Positions 7,900 to 15,742 of a stretch of 34,643 nt of DNA are shown here, one piece after another (position 1 is the stretch's first letter; every line of letters begins with the position of its first letter). The stretch is from Fimbriimonadaceae bacterium (GTDB lineage Bacteria; Armatimonadota; Fimbriimonadia; Fimbriimonadales; Fimbriimonadaceae): assembly GCA_023957775.1 (NCBI GenBank), contig JAMLGR010000022.1, positions 1-34,643 of the forward strand, written 5' to 3'. Under the pieces are notes generated by a model that saw only the letters and a list, made by a program, of their open reading frames with translations, had not been told where the DNA came from and did not search any database. A program made the translations under genes and the position numbers.

Positions 7900-9606
7900 A
7901 TGAGCACCGTCCTGGTCCTGGGTTCCGGACCCATCCGCATCGGGCAGGGGATCGAGTTCGACTACTCGTGCGTGCACTGCGTGTGGGCGCTCGAGCGCAT
8001 GGGGCACCGCGCGGTGATCGTGAACAACAACCCCGAGACGGTCTCCACGGACTTCGACACGGGGGATGGTCTCTACTTCGAGCCGGTCACGCTCGAGGAC
8101 GTCCTCGACGTCGTCGCGCACGAGAAACCCGTGGGCGTCGTGGTGCAGTTCGGCGGGCAGACGGCGATCAACCTTGCCGAGGGGCTCACCGCGAACGGGG
8201 TCCAGGTCCTCGGGACGCCGACCGAGGCGATCTCCGCCGCGGAGGATCGGGACCAGTTCGAGCACCTTCTCACGCGGTTGGGGATTCCCAAGCCTCCGGG
8301 CCGGGCCGTGCGCTCGCTGGAAGAGGCCGTCGTGGTCGCTCAGGAGATCGGGTACCCCGTGCTCGTGCGTCCGAGCTTCGTGCTTGGCGGCCGCGCGATG
8401 GAGATCGTGTTCGACGAGGCGCACCTGCGCGGGTTCTACTGGGAGGCGGACGAGGCGAACCCGGGCCAGCCGGTGCTCGTGGACAAGTACGTGCTGGGCA
8501 CCGAGGCCGAGGTGGACGTGATCTCCGACGGCGTCGCGACCCTGGTGCCCGGCATCATGGAGCACGTGGAGCGCGCCGGGGTCCACAGCGGCGACTCGAT
8601 GGCGGTCTATCCCCCGGTGGGGCTCACGCCGGACGTGCAGGGGCAGATGGTGCGCAGCGCCTGCCGACTCGCCCGGGAACTCGGCGTGAAGGGGCTCATG
8701 AACATCCAGTTCGTGATCGCCGACGATGCCGACGGCAAGCCCACGGCGTACGTGCTCGAGGTGAACCCCCGAGGATCGCGCACCGTGCCGTACCTCAGCA
8801 AGGTGACGGGCATTCCGATGGTCGATCTTGCCACGCGCTGCATGATGGGTGCGACGCTCGAGGAGATGGGCTACGGCAGCGGCCTCTGGTGGCCCGGCAC
8901 CGACACCGTTGCCGGTGTGCCGGGGGTTTCCATGGAGGCAGGCGGGGCCGCCGTTCCCCCGAAGGTCCCGGGCCGCGTCTATCCCGAAGCGCTCTTCGAA
9001 AAGGGCTCGCCCGAACTCCCCACGCCTCGGTTCTATGCCGTCAAGGCGCCGGTGTTTTCCTTCCAGAAGTTGGGTCGGGTTGAACCCAGCCTGGGACCGG
9101 AGATGAAGTCCACCGGCGAGGTCCTCGGCGTGGACTTCACGTACGAGTCGGCTCTCTACAAGGCGATGGTCGCGAGCGGCATCGTGTTCAAGGGAAGGGG
9201 TCGCGTGCTGCTCACGGTGCAGGACTCCGACAAGCAGGCCGCCGTGGAGATCGGGCGAAAGATGGCCGCGTCGGGGTTCCAGTTGAACGCGACCGGTGGA
9301 ACGGCGCGCTGCCTGCGCGAGGCCGGGGTGGAGTGCGAGTCGCTGAACAAGATTTCCGAAGGATCGCCCAACCTGCTCGACACGATCCTGCGGGGTGAGG
9401 TCAGCCTGATGGTCAACACGCCCAGCCCCGACAAGGTGGCCGAGCTCGAGGCGGCGCGTATTCGACGCGCGTGCATCGAGACCGGCGTCGCGTGCGTGAC
9501 GAACATCGACACCGCCGCGGCGCTGGCAAGCGCGCTCGGCGTCTTCGCCGAGCCGAAGCAAGCCTCGTGTCTCCGGCTCGACGAGTACCTCCAAAGCCGG
9601 GAATGA
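7900..9606 (+). CDS. carB2: Carbamoyl-phosphate synthase large subunit, C-terminal half
   Basis: This half phosphorylates carbamate to carbamoyl phosphate and carries the allosteric MGS-like domain. The 568 residues begin with a second copy of the pre-ATP-grasp motif (VLVLGSGPIRIGQGIEFDYS), continue through NNNPETVSTDFDTGDGLYFEP, the ATP-grasp (RPSFVLGGRAMEIV, EVNPRGSRTVPYLSKVTG), and end with an MGS domain (LLTVQDSDKQAAVEIGRKMAASGFQLNATGGT). The ATG at 7900 has an SD-like GAGGGG 5 nt upstream, unlike most genes here, which fits translation from a shared carB1-carB2 mRNA. The last codons and the stop lie in the first copy of a 61-bp tandem duplication. The C-terminus Gln-Ser-Arg-Glu-stop is repeated in the second copy. 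Confidence 0.95.
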   Translation: MSTVLVLGSGPIRIGQGIEFDYSCVHCVWALERMGHRAVIVNNNPETVSTDFDTGDGLYFEPVTLEDVLDVVAHEKPVGVVVQFGGQTAINLAEGLTANGVQVLGTPTEAISAAEDRDQFEHLLTRLGIPKPPGRAVRSLEEAVVVAQEIGYPVLVRPSFVLGGRAMEIVFDEAHLRGFYWEADEANPGQPVLVDKYVLGTEAEVDVISDGVATLVPGIMEHVERAGVHSGDSMAVYPPVGLTPDVQGQMVRSACRLARELGVKGLMNIQFVIADDADGKPTAYVLEVNPRGSRTVPYLSKVTGIPMVDLATRCMMGATLEEMGYGSGLWWPGTDTVAGVPGVSMEAGGAAVPPKVPGRVYPEALFEKGSPELPTPRFYAVKAPVFSFQKLGRVEPSLGPEMKSTGEVLGVDFTYESALYKAMVASGIVFKGRGRVLLTVQDSDKQAAVEIGRKMAASGFQLNATGGTARCLREAGVECESLNKISEGSPNLLDTILRGEVSLMVNTPSPDKVAELEAARIRRACIETGVACVTNIDTAAALASALGVFAEPKQASCLRLDEYLQSRE

Positions 9607-9713
9607 GGCGGCGTCCCGGGTGCCGCGCCCGCTGGACGGGCGTGCTCACGCTCAAAGCCGGGAATGAGGCGGCGTCCCGGGTGCCACGCCCGCTGGACGG
9701 GCGTGCTCGCTCC
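9592..9713. repeat. 61-bp tandem duplication across the carB2 stop, with REP-like hairpin
   Basis: Bases 9592-9652 and 9653-9713 are near-identical copies. Each holds the last four codons and stop of carB2 and then a palindrome (CACGCCCG, loop CTGGA, CGGGCGTG; the first copy has a G where the second has A). The same hairpin with loop CTTGA occurs at 12102-12122. As stable stem-loops directly after the stop, they may terminate or stabilise the carB mRNA. The gap to the next gene (9607-9740) contains nothing else. Confidence 0.9.
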
Positions 9714-9740
9714 CGCTGAGTTTTCGTGGCACCCCCTCTG

Positions 9741-11954
9741 CTACGGAACTGGCGGTGGGGGTGGGACTTGCCTGCCCACTTCGCCAATGCCCAGGAACGG
9801 GAGCATGCCCTTCTTGAACTGCTCCACGCGCTTGGCGATCAGGGTCTTGAAGTCCGCCGGGAGGTTCTCGATGGCGATCGGGGTGGCCTTGGGATCGTGG
9901 GCGTCGTCCTGCAACAGCCGGTCCATGAACACGCTGGGGCCGAGGGCGAAGCTGAAGTCGAGCTTCTTGCGCTGCCCGACCCGCACTTTGTCCAACTGGG
10001 GCATCATCGAGGCCACGGCTCCGAAATTGGGATCCTGTCGGAACATCTCGAACAGTGCCAACTCGTCGACGCCGAGCGCGCCGCGCAGGAGCGCGGATTC
10101 CATCACGCCGCCGCCCGGTGTTTCCGGGGAGTTCGCGAGCACGACGATGGGGGCGTTGGTGAGCTGCATGGTCACGCGGCCCGCCGCCGGCAGTCCCGTC
10201 GGCATCACCTCGGTGGGCTCCTCGCGAAAATCTTGGGTCTGGCCGGGCATGAACGCCGCGACCATCTCCATGAAGTCGCCGCTGTCGGGCTTCTTCGGGC
10301 CGATTCGCAACTTGGCGTCGCTGCCAAACGCCATGGCCGCCACGAAGTTCCGTTGCTGAATCGAGAGATTGGGCAGGGGAATGGCTTCGCCGCGCGCCAA
10401 GAGATCCCGTTGGCCCGGTGTCAGCGTCGAGTAGAAGCGCAGCATGTCCCAATCTTGGGGACCCGCCATTCCGCTCCCCACGCTGTTCGGCGCGAAGAGC
10501 ATGAGGTGCAGCATCGCGCCCGGCGTCTCCATCGGAGGTTCGGCGGCGAGCGCATACGATGCCAGGTCGTCGAGGGAGGGCACCCCTTTGGTCTCGCTGA
10601 CACCGATCAACTTCGCGAGCGCGGCGCGGGGCACGCGGATCGTTCGGTTCTCAGCGGGCCTTGCCGGCCGCAGGACTAGCCAACCGTCCGCGATGCCACC
10701 TTGGGTCTCGTCGCCCTTCAAGAACTCTTCGAGCGCCCGGCCCACCGTCGGCTTGGAGTTGGCCACAAACAGCCGCGTGAACTCGCCGAGGCTGTCCGGC
10801 AGCGCCGCTACCAGTTGCAGGTCCTTCATCTCCGCGATGGCCAGCAGCGTTTCGGAGGGAACGAACGACAGGGGATCGTGCTCGTCCGGCCGCAGCAGCA
10901 GCGCCCGCAGTTCGGGACTCATCTTCATGCTGAACGTCCCGCCTCCCATGCCCAATTGGCCGAAGAGACCCGCCAGCTCCTTCGTGGTCTTGCTGAACTC
11001 GATCGGTCGGGGATCGGGATCCGGCTTCTCCTTCTCCTTCTCCTCGCTCCCCTGAGCGCCGGGAATGGCCATGGCCATCTGCTCGAACATCGCTGTGTTC
11101 GTCATCAGCGAATCGGAACCGGAGAGGATGACCTTGCCTTGGGCGTTGAACAGCCGCAGCTCCACGGTGAGGGTGTCGAACAACGACTGCCGCGAGCCCA
11201 CGAGCAGGGCTTTGACGGGTGCATCCGTGACGGGTTTCTGGCGCGATCCCATCATCTTCTCCGCGAACTCCATGGCCTTGCGCTGCTCATCGGTCATCGC
11301 CTCCTGGCCCATCGACTCGCGGATCTGGGACGCTTCCGCGTTGTGGGCGGCGACGTACTCTCCGAGAATCGCGGAGGTGTTGCGTCCGAGCGGCAGTTGC
11401 ATGCGGGTGGGCGCGGTCGAGTAGACGACGCGCTCGCCCCGCTGAAGGGTCGCGAGCCGACTGACGTCGATGCCGGCCAGGAGTTGGGTGATCGCCTTGG
11501 CCGCGGAGTCGCCCGAACTGAAGAAGGGCATCGAAAAACCCTGCTCCTCCTCGGCATCCCCCTTGTCCTTCTTTTGGAGCGCTTTGACACGCTCCGCGAT
11601 CTGCTTGCGAAGGTTTGCGATCCGCTGCTCCCGCTCCGTCCGCTCTTCGATGCTCCGGGCGGCGTTCGCGGTCACGAGCCGGAACCCGTCACCCTCCGCC
11701 TTCCAATCGCAAGAGGTCACCTCGGCGATGCGCTTGAGCACGTCGTTGAGCACCGCGTCCTTGACCCGGATCACCACGATCTCATCCGCCGCCGCACCCG
11801 CCACCACGAGGGGAACGCCGGTCTGCGCCGAGAGAAGAGGCAACAGGACGCGCGTCGGCGCCGCGACGTGGCTGAACGTCACTTTCTGGGCGACGTCCTG
11901 GGCACCGACAAGCGAGGCGGCCAAAAAGACCGCAACGAGCACGAAAGACTTCAT
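9741..11954 (-). CDS. Large exported protein of unknown function with an N-terminal STN-like domain
   Basis: The 737-residue product has a clear signal peptide (MKSFVLVAVFLAASLVGAQ). Residues about 22-95 (VTFSHVAAPTRVLLPLLSAQ, then VVIRVKDAVLNDVLKRIAEVT) have the pattern of the secretin/TonB short N-terminal (STN) domain, in which a small set of mature residues forms two beta-alpha units. The rest does not match a secretin. It has a charged helical stretch (EERTEREQRIANLRKQIAER), long Ala/Leu-rich regions and a proline tail (PPPPPVP). I see no catalytic motif and no transmembrane segment after the signal. The start is the ATG at 11954, not the upstream TTG (11963), because it opens the signal peptide and lies 8 nt after TAATAT. 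A periplasmic or envelope role is inferred only from export. Confidence 0.8.
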   Translation of the reverse strand: MKSFVLVAVFLAASLVGAQDVAQKVTFSHVAAPTRVLLPLLSAQTGVPLVVAGAAADEIVVIRVKDAVLNDVLKRIAEVTSCDWKAEGDGFRLVTANAARSIEERTEREQRIANLRKQIAERVKALQKKDKGDAEEEQGFSMPFFSSGDSAAKAITQLLAGIDVSRLATLQRGERVVYSTAPTRMQLPLGRNTSAILGEYVAAHNAEASQIRESMGQEAMTDEQRKAMEFAEKMMGSRQKPVTDAPVKALLVGSRQSLFDTLTVELRLFNAQGKVILSGSDSLMTNTAMFEQMAMAIPGAQGSEEKEKEKPDPDPRPIEFSKTTKELAGLFGQLGMGGGTFSMKMSPELRALLLRPDEHDPLSFVPSETLLAIAEMKDLQLVAALPDSLGEFTRLFVANSKPTVGRALEEFLKGDETQGGIADGWLVLRPARPAENRTIRVPRAALAKLIGVSETKGVPSLDDLASYALAAEPPMETPGAMLHLMLFAPNSVGSGMAGPQDWDMLRFYSTLTPGQRDLLARGEAIPLPNLSIQQRNFVAAMAFGSDAKLRIGPKKPDSGDFMEMVAAFMPGQTQDFREEPTEVMPTGLPAAGRVTMQLTNAPIVVLANSPETPGGGVMESALLRGALGVDELALFEMFRQDPNFGAVASMMPQLDKVRVGQRKKLDFSFALGPSVFMDRLLQDDAHDPKATPIAIENLPADFKTLIAKRVEQFKKGMLPFLGIGEVGRQVPPPPPVP

Positions 11955-11968
11955 TCCAACCAATATTA
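11952..11968 (-). promoter_or_regulatory. -10 element giving a leaderless start
   Basis: On the minus strand TAATAT (11968-11963) is followed by 8 nt and the ATG at 11954. The short distance predicts an mRNA that begins at or one base before the start codon. Confidence 0.6.
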
Positions 11969-12017
11969 CGCGGATTGGATCGAGAGGATGCGCTCATGTG
12001 CCGAACAAGTTCGGCGG

Positions 12018-12238
12018 GGGCAAGGCGACGAGCAAGCTCGCGCACTCCCAGAACGAAGGACGAAGGACGAAGGACGAAGGACCAACAACCAATAGGGGTG
12101 CCACGCCCGCTTGACGGGCGTGCGGCGTGGCGTGTCGAATCCGCGGCGGACTCGCGGCAAGCCGCTCGGGGCAAGGCGACGAGCAAGCTCGCGCACTCCC
12201 AGAACGAAGGACGAAGGACGAAGGACCAACAACCAGAC
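12018..12238. repeat. Non-coding repeat cluster: two REP-like arms, two GAAGGAC arrays, one hairpin
   Basis: The 284-bp gap 11955-12238 has no gene. Two direct repeats (from 12018 and from 12171) each start with the REP arm containing GCGACGAGCAAGCTCGCGC, followed by heptamers GAAGGAC (four at 12055-12082, three at 12206-12226) and CAACAACCA. Between them are the hairpin CACGCCCG-CTTGA-CGGGCGTG (12102-12122) and, at about 12150-12169, an inverted copy of the middle of the 136-bp repeat unit (CTCGCGGCAAGCCGCTCGGG). The gap therefore combines three repeat families. Confidence 0.85.
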
Positions 12239-13000
12239 TCAACGTCTCGCGCGCCAGGCCCCTAGTGCGAGGAACGTTGCGGCCCCGGCACAGTCCAGCA
12301 CCACATCCCATCCGCTGCCCGTACGGCCCGTGGCGGTGAGTTGCCGCACCTCGTCCACCAGGGCGGAAGCGAGCGCGACCAGGATTCCCGCTCCCAGCGC
12401 AGCCGCGACCGTCGCGCCCCCGACGCGCGCGGCGCGCCACGCGAGCCAAGCGACCGTCCCGTAGAAGGTGAAGTGCAGCGACTTGCGCAGCCAGAACACC
12501 GCGTTTTCCGCCGTGGCGCGGTCCCATCCCAGCACGCGCATCACCTCGTCGATCCACGAACCGTTGCCGCCGCGCTCTCCGCTGAAGAAAGCGACCAGAC
12601 ATCCCACGGCGCACACGACCAAGGCCCAGGCCAGCGGAGATCCGCCCTTCCGGAGCACGTGGAACGCCACCAGGAGGAGTCCGACTCCGAGACACATCCA
12701 CAAGACGCCCAATCCCAGATGCAGGACCTTGGCGGTCGTGTCCGAGACCCGCGACATGTCGTTCGAGTAGATGAAGGCGAGGAAGAGAGCGCACAGGTGG
12801 GCCGCCAAGAGCGGAAGGCGCGCGGGCGATTCCCGGATCTTGGGCGCCAGACCCAGTGCGACCGCCACGACCACCGCGTAGGCCGGGAGAATCCAGATCT
12901 GGGTGCTCACGCCGGACAGGCCGAGTTGCACGACCAGCACCGCTCCGAACGAGCCGAGCGTCGCCGCGAATAGGATGAGGGGGCGGAGCCAGCGTCGCAC
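12239..13000 (-). CDS. VanZ-like integral membrane protein
   Basis: The 253-residue product is very hydrophobic, with about seven predicted membrane segments. Its C-terminal third matches the VanZ-like pattern: a helix with RKSLHFTFYGTVAWLAW, then ALVDEVRQLTATGRTGSGWDVVLDCAGA, corresponding to the DE-x-x-Q ... GR-x-x-x-x-x-D segment of VanZ proteins. VanZ of enterococci gives low-level teicoplanin resistance, but most chromosomal homologues have no known function, so no resistance role is proposed. The start is a GTG at 13000, chosen because CATAAT ends 5 nt upstream. The gene diverges from surE with 62 bp between the start codons. Confidence 0.8.
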   Translation of the reverse strand: MRRWLRPLILFAATLGSFGAVLVVQLGLSGVSTQIWILPAYAVVVAVALGLAPKIRESPARLPLLAAHLCALFLAFIYSNDMSRVSDTTAKVLHLGLGVLWMCLGVGLLLVAFHVLRKGGSPLAWALVVCAVGCLVAFFSGERGGNGSWIDEVMRVLGWDRATAENAVFWLRKSLHFTFYGTVAWLAWRAARVGGATVAAALGAGILVALASALVDEVRQLTATGRTGSGWDVVLDCAGAATFLALGAWRARR

Positions 13001-13011
13001 GAAGCATTATG
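12998..13011 (-). promoter_or_regulatory. -10 element giving a leaderless GTG start
   Basis: On the minus strand CATAAT (13011-13006) is followed by 5 nt and the GTG at 13000. It faces the surE promoter region, where TAACAT at 13038-13043 is the best -10 candidate and leaves a leader of about 12 nt before the surE ATG. Confidence 0.55.
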
Positions 13012-13062
13012 GTCCGCCGTCCCGCGTCGCGACCAAGTAACATGCGCGCATCCCAAAACACC

Positions 13063-13818
13063 ATGCGTATCCTGATCACCAATGACGACGGCCTGCGCGC
13101 GCCAGGCATTCTCGCCCTCGCGGAAGCCGCGCGGCGGCACGGCGAAATCAAGCTGGTCGCCCCCGACTACGAGCGGAGCGCCTGCGGGCACGCGATGACG
13201 CTCCGCGATCCCCTCCGCGTCCGGCCATCCACCGTCGAGGGGTTCGAGGCCTACGAGGTCAATGGTCTGCCAGTGGATTGCGTCAACGTCGGTCTGACCG
13301 TCGCATGGCCTGACGGGTGCGACCTGGTGCTCAGCGGCATCAACAACGGCCCCAACCTCGGCTTCGACGTCACCTACTCCGGCACGGTCGCCGGAGCGAT
13401 GGAGGGGACGATCAACGGCATCCGCTCCCTCGCGATCAGCATGGCGGTCTTCGTCAGCGACGCGCCCTGCCATTACGAGACGGGCCGACGCTGGGTCGCG
13501 GAGAACTGGGACCTCCTCGTGGGCGCGCCCGCCAAGGAGCTGACGTTCCTCAACGTGAACATCCCCGCCGTCGACTTCCCCGAGCTGCGGGGGCACAAGG
13601 TCGTGGGCATGGGACAGCGCGTGTACCAGGACCGGGTGGAAGTGCGCGAGGACCCGTGGGGCCGCCCCTACTACTGGCAGGGAGGCGTCGTCGTGATGGA
13701 CCGCGACCAGCCGGGCACCGACGTCAACGCGGTGAGCGACGGCTTCGTCTCGATCACCCCCGTCACGCTCGATTGGACCGACCACGCGCACGTCGAGACG
13801 CTGCGGCGCCACTTCTGA
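13063..13818 (+). CDS. surE: 5'/3'-nucleotidase SurE
   Basis: SurE removes phosphate from nucleoside 5'- and 3'-monophosphates in a divalent-metal-dependent reaction. The 251-residue length is typical. The N-terminus MRILITNDDG supplies the metal-binding Asp8-Asp9. SACGHAMTLRDPLRV and SGINNGPNLGFDVTYSGTVAGAMEG are the conserved loops that complete the active site. The ATG at 13063 is preferred to an in-frame upstream codon at 13009 because it gives the family N-terminus. In many bacteria surE sits beside pcm or rpoS; here it stands alone, divergent from the VanZ-like gene and followed by the long repeat array. Confidence 0.96.
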   Translation: MRILITNDDGLRAPGILALAEAARRHGEIKLVAPDYERSACGHAMTLRDPLRVRPSTVEGFEAYEVNGLPVDCVNVGLTVAWPDGCDLVLSGINNGPNLGFDVTYSGTVAGAMEGTINGIRSLAISMAVFVSDAPCHYETGRRWVAENWDLLVGAPAKELTFLNVNIPAVDFPELRGHKVVGMGQRVYQDRVEVREDPWGRPYYWQGGVVVMDRDQPGTDVNAVSDGFVSITPVTLDWTDHAHVETLRRHF

Positions 13819-13894
13819 AGGGGTGGGCGCGGGTTTCGCGCAGAGGGGTAGAGGCGCACGGAGTGAAGGCACTGGTTGCCCGAAGGGTGCCGCG

Positions 13895-14750
13895 CATAAC
13901 GTGGGAGTGCGCGCGCTTGCGCGCCGCCCTGAACCCGAGCGGCTTGCCGCGAGTTCCGAAGCGCCGGGCGAGCCCGGCGGAGCCAAGGCGACGAGCAAGC
14001 TCGCGCACTCCCAGACTGGCCGCCATCGTGCATAACGTGGGAGTGCGCGCGCTTGCGCGCCGCCCTGAACCCGAGCGGCTTGCCGCGAGTTCCGAGGCGC
14101 CGGGCGAGCCCGGCGGAGCCAAGGCGACGAGCAAGCTCGCGCACTCCCAGACTGGCCGCCATCGTGCATAACGTGGGGAGCGGGGCAGGCGCTTGCGCGC
14201 CGCCCTGAACCCGAGCGGCTTGCCGCGAGTCTCCCGGAGGCGCCGGGCGAGCCCGGCGGAGCCAAGGCGACGAGCAAGCTCGCGCACTCCCAGACTGGCC
14301 GCCATCGTGCATAACGTGGGAGTGCGCGCGCTTGCGCGCCGCCCTGAACCCGAGCGGCTTGCCGCGAGTTCCTAGGCGCCGGGCGAGCCCGGCGGATGCA
14401 CGGCGACGAGCAAGCTCGCGCACTCCCAGACTGGCCGCCACCGTCACGTGGGAGTGCGCGCGCTCGCGCGCCGCCCTGAACCCGAGCGGCTTGCCGCGAG
14501 TTCCGAAGCGCCGGGCGAGCCCGGCGGATGCACGGCGACGAGCAAGCTCGCGCACTCCCAGACTGGCCGCCATCGTGCATAACGTGGGAGTGCGCGCGCT
14601 CGCGCGCCGCCCTGAACCCGAGCGGCTTGCCGCGAGTTCCTAGGCGCCGGGCGAGCCCGGCGGAGCCAAGGCGACGAGCAAGCTCGCGCACTCCCAGACT
14701 GGCAAGCTCGCGCACTCCCAGACTGGCACGCTCGCGCACTCCCATGGGGG
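13895..14750. repeat. Six tandem copies of a ~136-bp multi-hairpin repeat
   Basis: The 939-bp gap 13819-14757 is non-coding and mostly this array. Units begin near 13895, 14031, 14167, 14310, 14442 and 14578 (periods 136, 136, 143, about 132, 136). Each unit opens with GTGGGAGTGCGCGCG and closes with the near-inverse CGCGCACTCCCA, so its ends form terminal inverted repeats of about 27 bp. Inside are GCGGC-TT-GCCGC and CGCCGGG-CGAG-CCCGGCG stem-loops. The array ends in three shorter copies of the right arm (AAGCTCGCGCACTCCC, about 14682-14743). Units differ by a few substitutions and one 7-bp insertion. This is the layout of a BIME/REP cluster or a tandemly amplified small inverted-repeat element. 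Open frames across it are artefacts of its GC content. Confidence 0.92.
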
Positions 14751-14757
14751 CTCGCGC

Positions 14758-15237
14758 CTATTTGGGGAGCAGTTTGGCTTCCCGCAATGCCTCTTCGAAG
14801 CCCAGGCGGTCCTCTTCGCTCTGGAACGCGCGGTCCGGCAGGGGAATGAACCCCATGGGCGAGACGAACAGGAGCAGGTACTCGTGGAAGCGGCGCGCCT
14901 TGAGCAGTTGGGAGAGGGCCACCCGCCCGTAGGACCCGTCCTCGACGTGCGTCTCCAGGGTCTCGCCGTCGAATCGGACCGTGCGCGTGAGGGTCACCAG
15001 GCGGCCCGTTCGGCCCTTCACCCCGCCGCGGCTCGACAGCAGCACGAACAAAGGCAGGTACACGATGCCGAACACGCCCAAGGCCTGCAACTCAAAGCTC
15101 CTTCCGAAGATCAGGAGCGCCGAGCCGAGGATCACCAGCGCGAGCCCCATCCAGCGCGTTCGGTACATCTGCCAGTTGGCCTGAAGGGTCGCGAACTCCT
15201 TGGTGGTGAACGCGAACGGCTTCGATTCGAAGGTCAC
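14758..15237 (-). CDS. YcxB-like membrane protein (second of a pair)
   Basis: The 159-residue product has two adjacent hydrophobic segments at about residues 25-65 (WMGLALVILGSALLIFGRSF and LQALGVFGIVYLPLFVLL). A cytoplasmic beta-rich domain follows, ending FVSPMGFIPLPDRAFQSEEDRLGFEEAL, the pattern of the YcxB-like C-terminal domain. Function is unknown in the family. The GTG start at 15237 overlaps the stop of the upstream gene by 4 bases (GTGA), so the two are translationally coupled. The pair has the same two-helix-plus-domain build and looks like an old duplication. The start was set by the GTGA overlap. Confidence 0.75.
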   Translation of the reverse strand: MTFESKPFAFTTKEFATLQANWQMYRTRWMGLALVILGSALLIFGRSFELQALGVFGIVYLPLFVLLSSRGGVKGRTGRLVTLTRTVRFDGETLETHVEDGSYGRVALSQLLKARRFHEYLLLFVSPMGFIPLPDRAFQSEEDRLGFEEALREAKLLPK

Positions 15238-15701
15238 CGCGCCGCCTCCAACCACTCGTCGAATTGAAGCCGGTCCGCTTCGCTTTCGAACGCGTTCAGG
15301 GGCACGGGAACGAAACCCAGACCGGACAGCCGCAACACCAGAAACCCCTGGAAGCGGGCCACGCGCCGGACCGCCCCCGTGCGCAGCTTCCATCCGCCGC
15401 CGTCGGCGCGGTGGAAGCGCAACAGATCGGGGCCGGCCTCGAGGAACACCTCGTGGTCGAAGCGCTTCCCCTGGCGGATGGCCGCGATCACCCCTCGGGC
15501 GGGAATGGAGATCGGCCAGAGCACGGCGGTCATCCCGAACACCTTCGCCATGGGGTGGTCGAGCAGCAACAACGTCCCGACCCCGAACGCGGGGACGATG
15601 CCGACGATCCACCAGAACCGCCGCACGTACTCCTCGGCGGCCAGGTACGCCAGGGACGCGCGCGAGATGCGGTAAGGACGCGTTCGCAGAGGCTCCGCCA
15701 C
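15234..15701 (-). CDS. YcxB-like membrane protein (first of a pair)
   Basis: The product (155 residues from the GTG at 15701) has two hydrophobic segments (FWWIVGIVPAFGVGTLLLLD and VFGMTAVLWPISIPARGVIA) and a C-terminal domain ending LGFVPVPLNAFESEADRLQFDEWL. That ending closely parallels its downstream neighbour and identifies the YcxB-like type. The start is uncertain. The GTG at 15701 has CACAAT ending 5 nt upstream, the local leaderless pattern. An ATG at 15725 or GTG at 15737 would add 8 or 12 residues and would bring the coding region to within 14 bp of, or almost touching, the divergent hydratase start at 15740. Confidence 0.72.
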   Translation of the reverse strand: MAEPLRTRPYRISRASLAYLAAEEYVRRFWWIVGIVPAFGVGTLLLLDHPMAKVFGMTAVLWPISIPARGVIAAIRQGKRFDHEVFLEAGPDLLRFHRADGGGWKLRTGAVRRVARFQGFLVLRLSGLGFVPVPLNAFESEADRLQFDEWLEAAR

Positions 15702-15727
15702 GTCCGATTGTGGCCGATCCCGCATGC

Positions 15728-15742
15728 CATACTTCACGCATG
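15728..15742 (+). promoter_or_regulatory. -10 element giving a leaderless start
   Basis: CATACT at 15728-15733, then 6 nt, then ATG at 15740, without Shine-Dalgarno. On the opposite strand CACAAT (15712-15707) sits 5 nt before the GTG at 15701. The two start codons of this divergent pair are therefore only 38 bp apart. Confidence 0.6.

Noticed and set aside
12239-13000. Glycopeptide-resistance gene
   Set aside because: VanZ-like proteins are common without any van cluster, and no other resistance gene is nearby.
12907-14745. Long minus-strand ORF of about 600 codons across the repeat array
   Set aside because: Its product is only the repeated translation of the palindromic units, and it runs into surE on the antisense strand.
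13895-14750. CRISPR array
   Set aside because: The 136-bp units are continuous with no unique spacers between short repeats, each unit is internally palindromic, and no cas gene is present.
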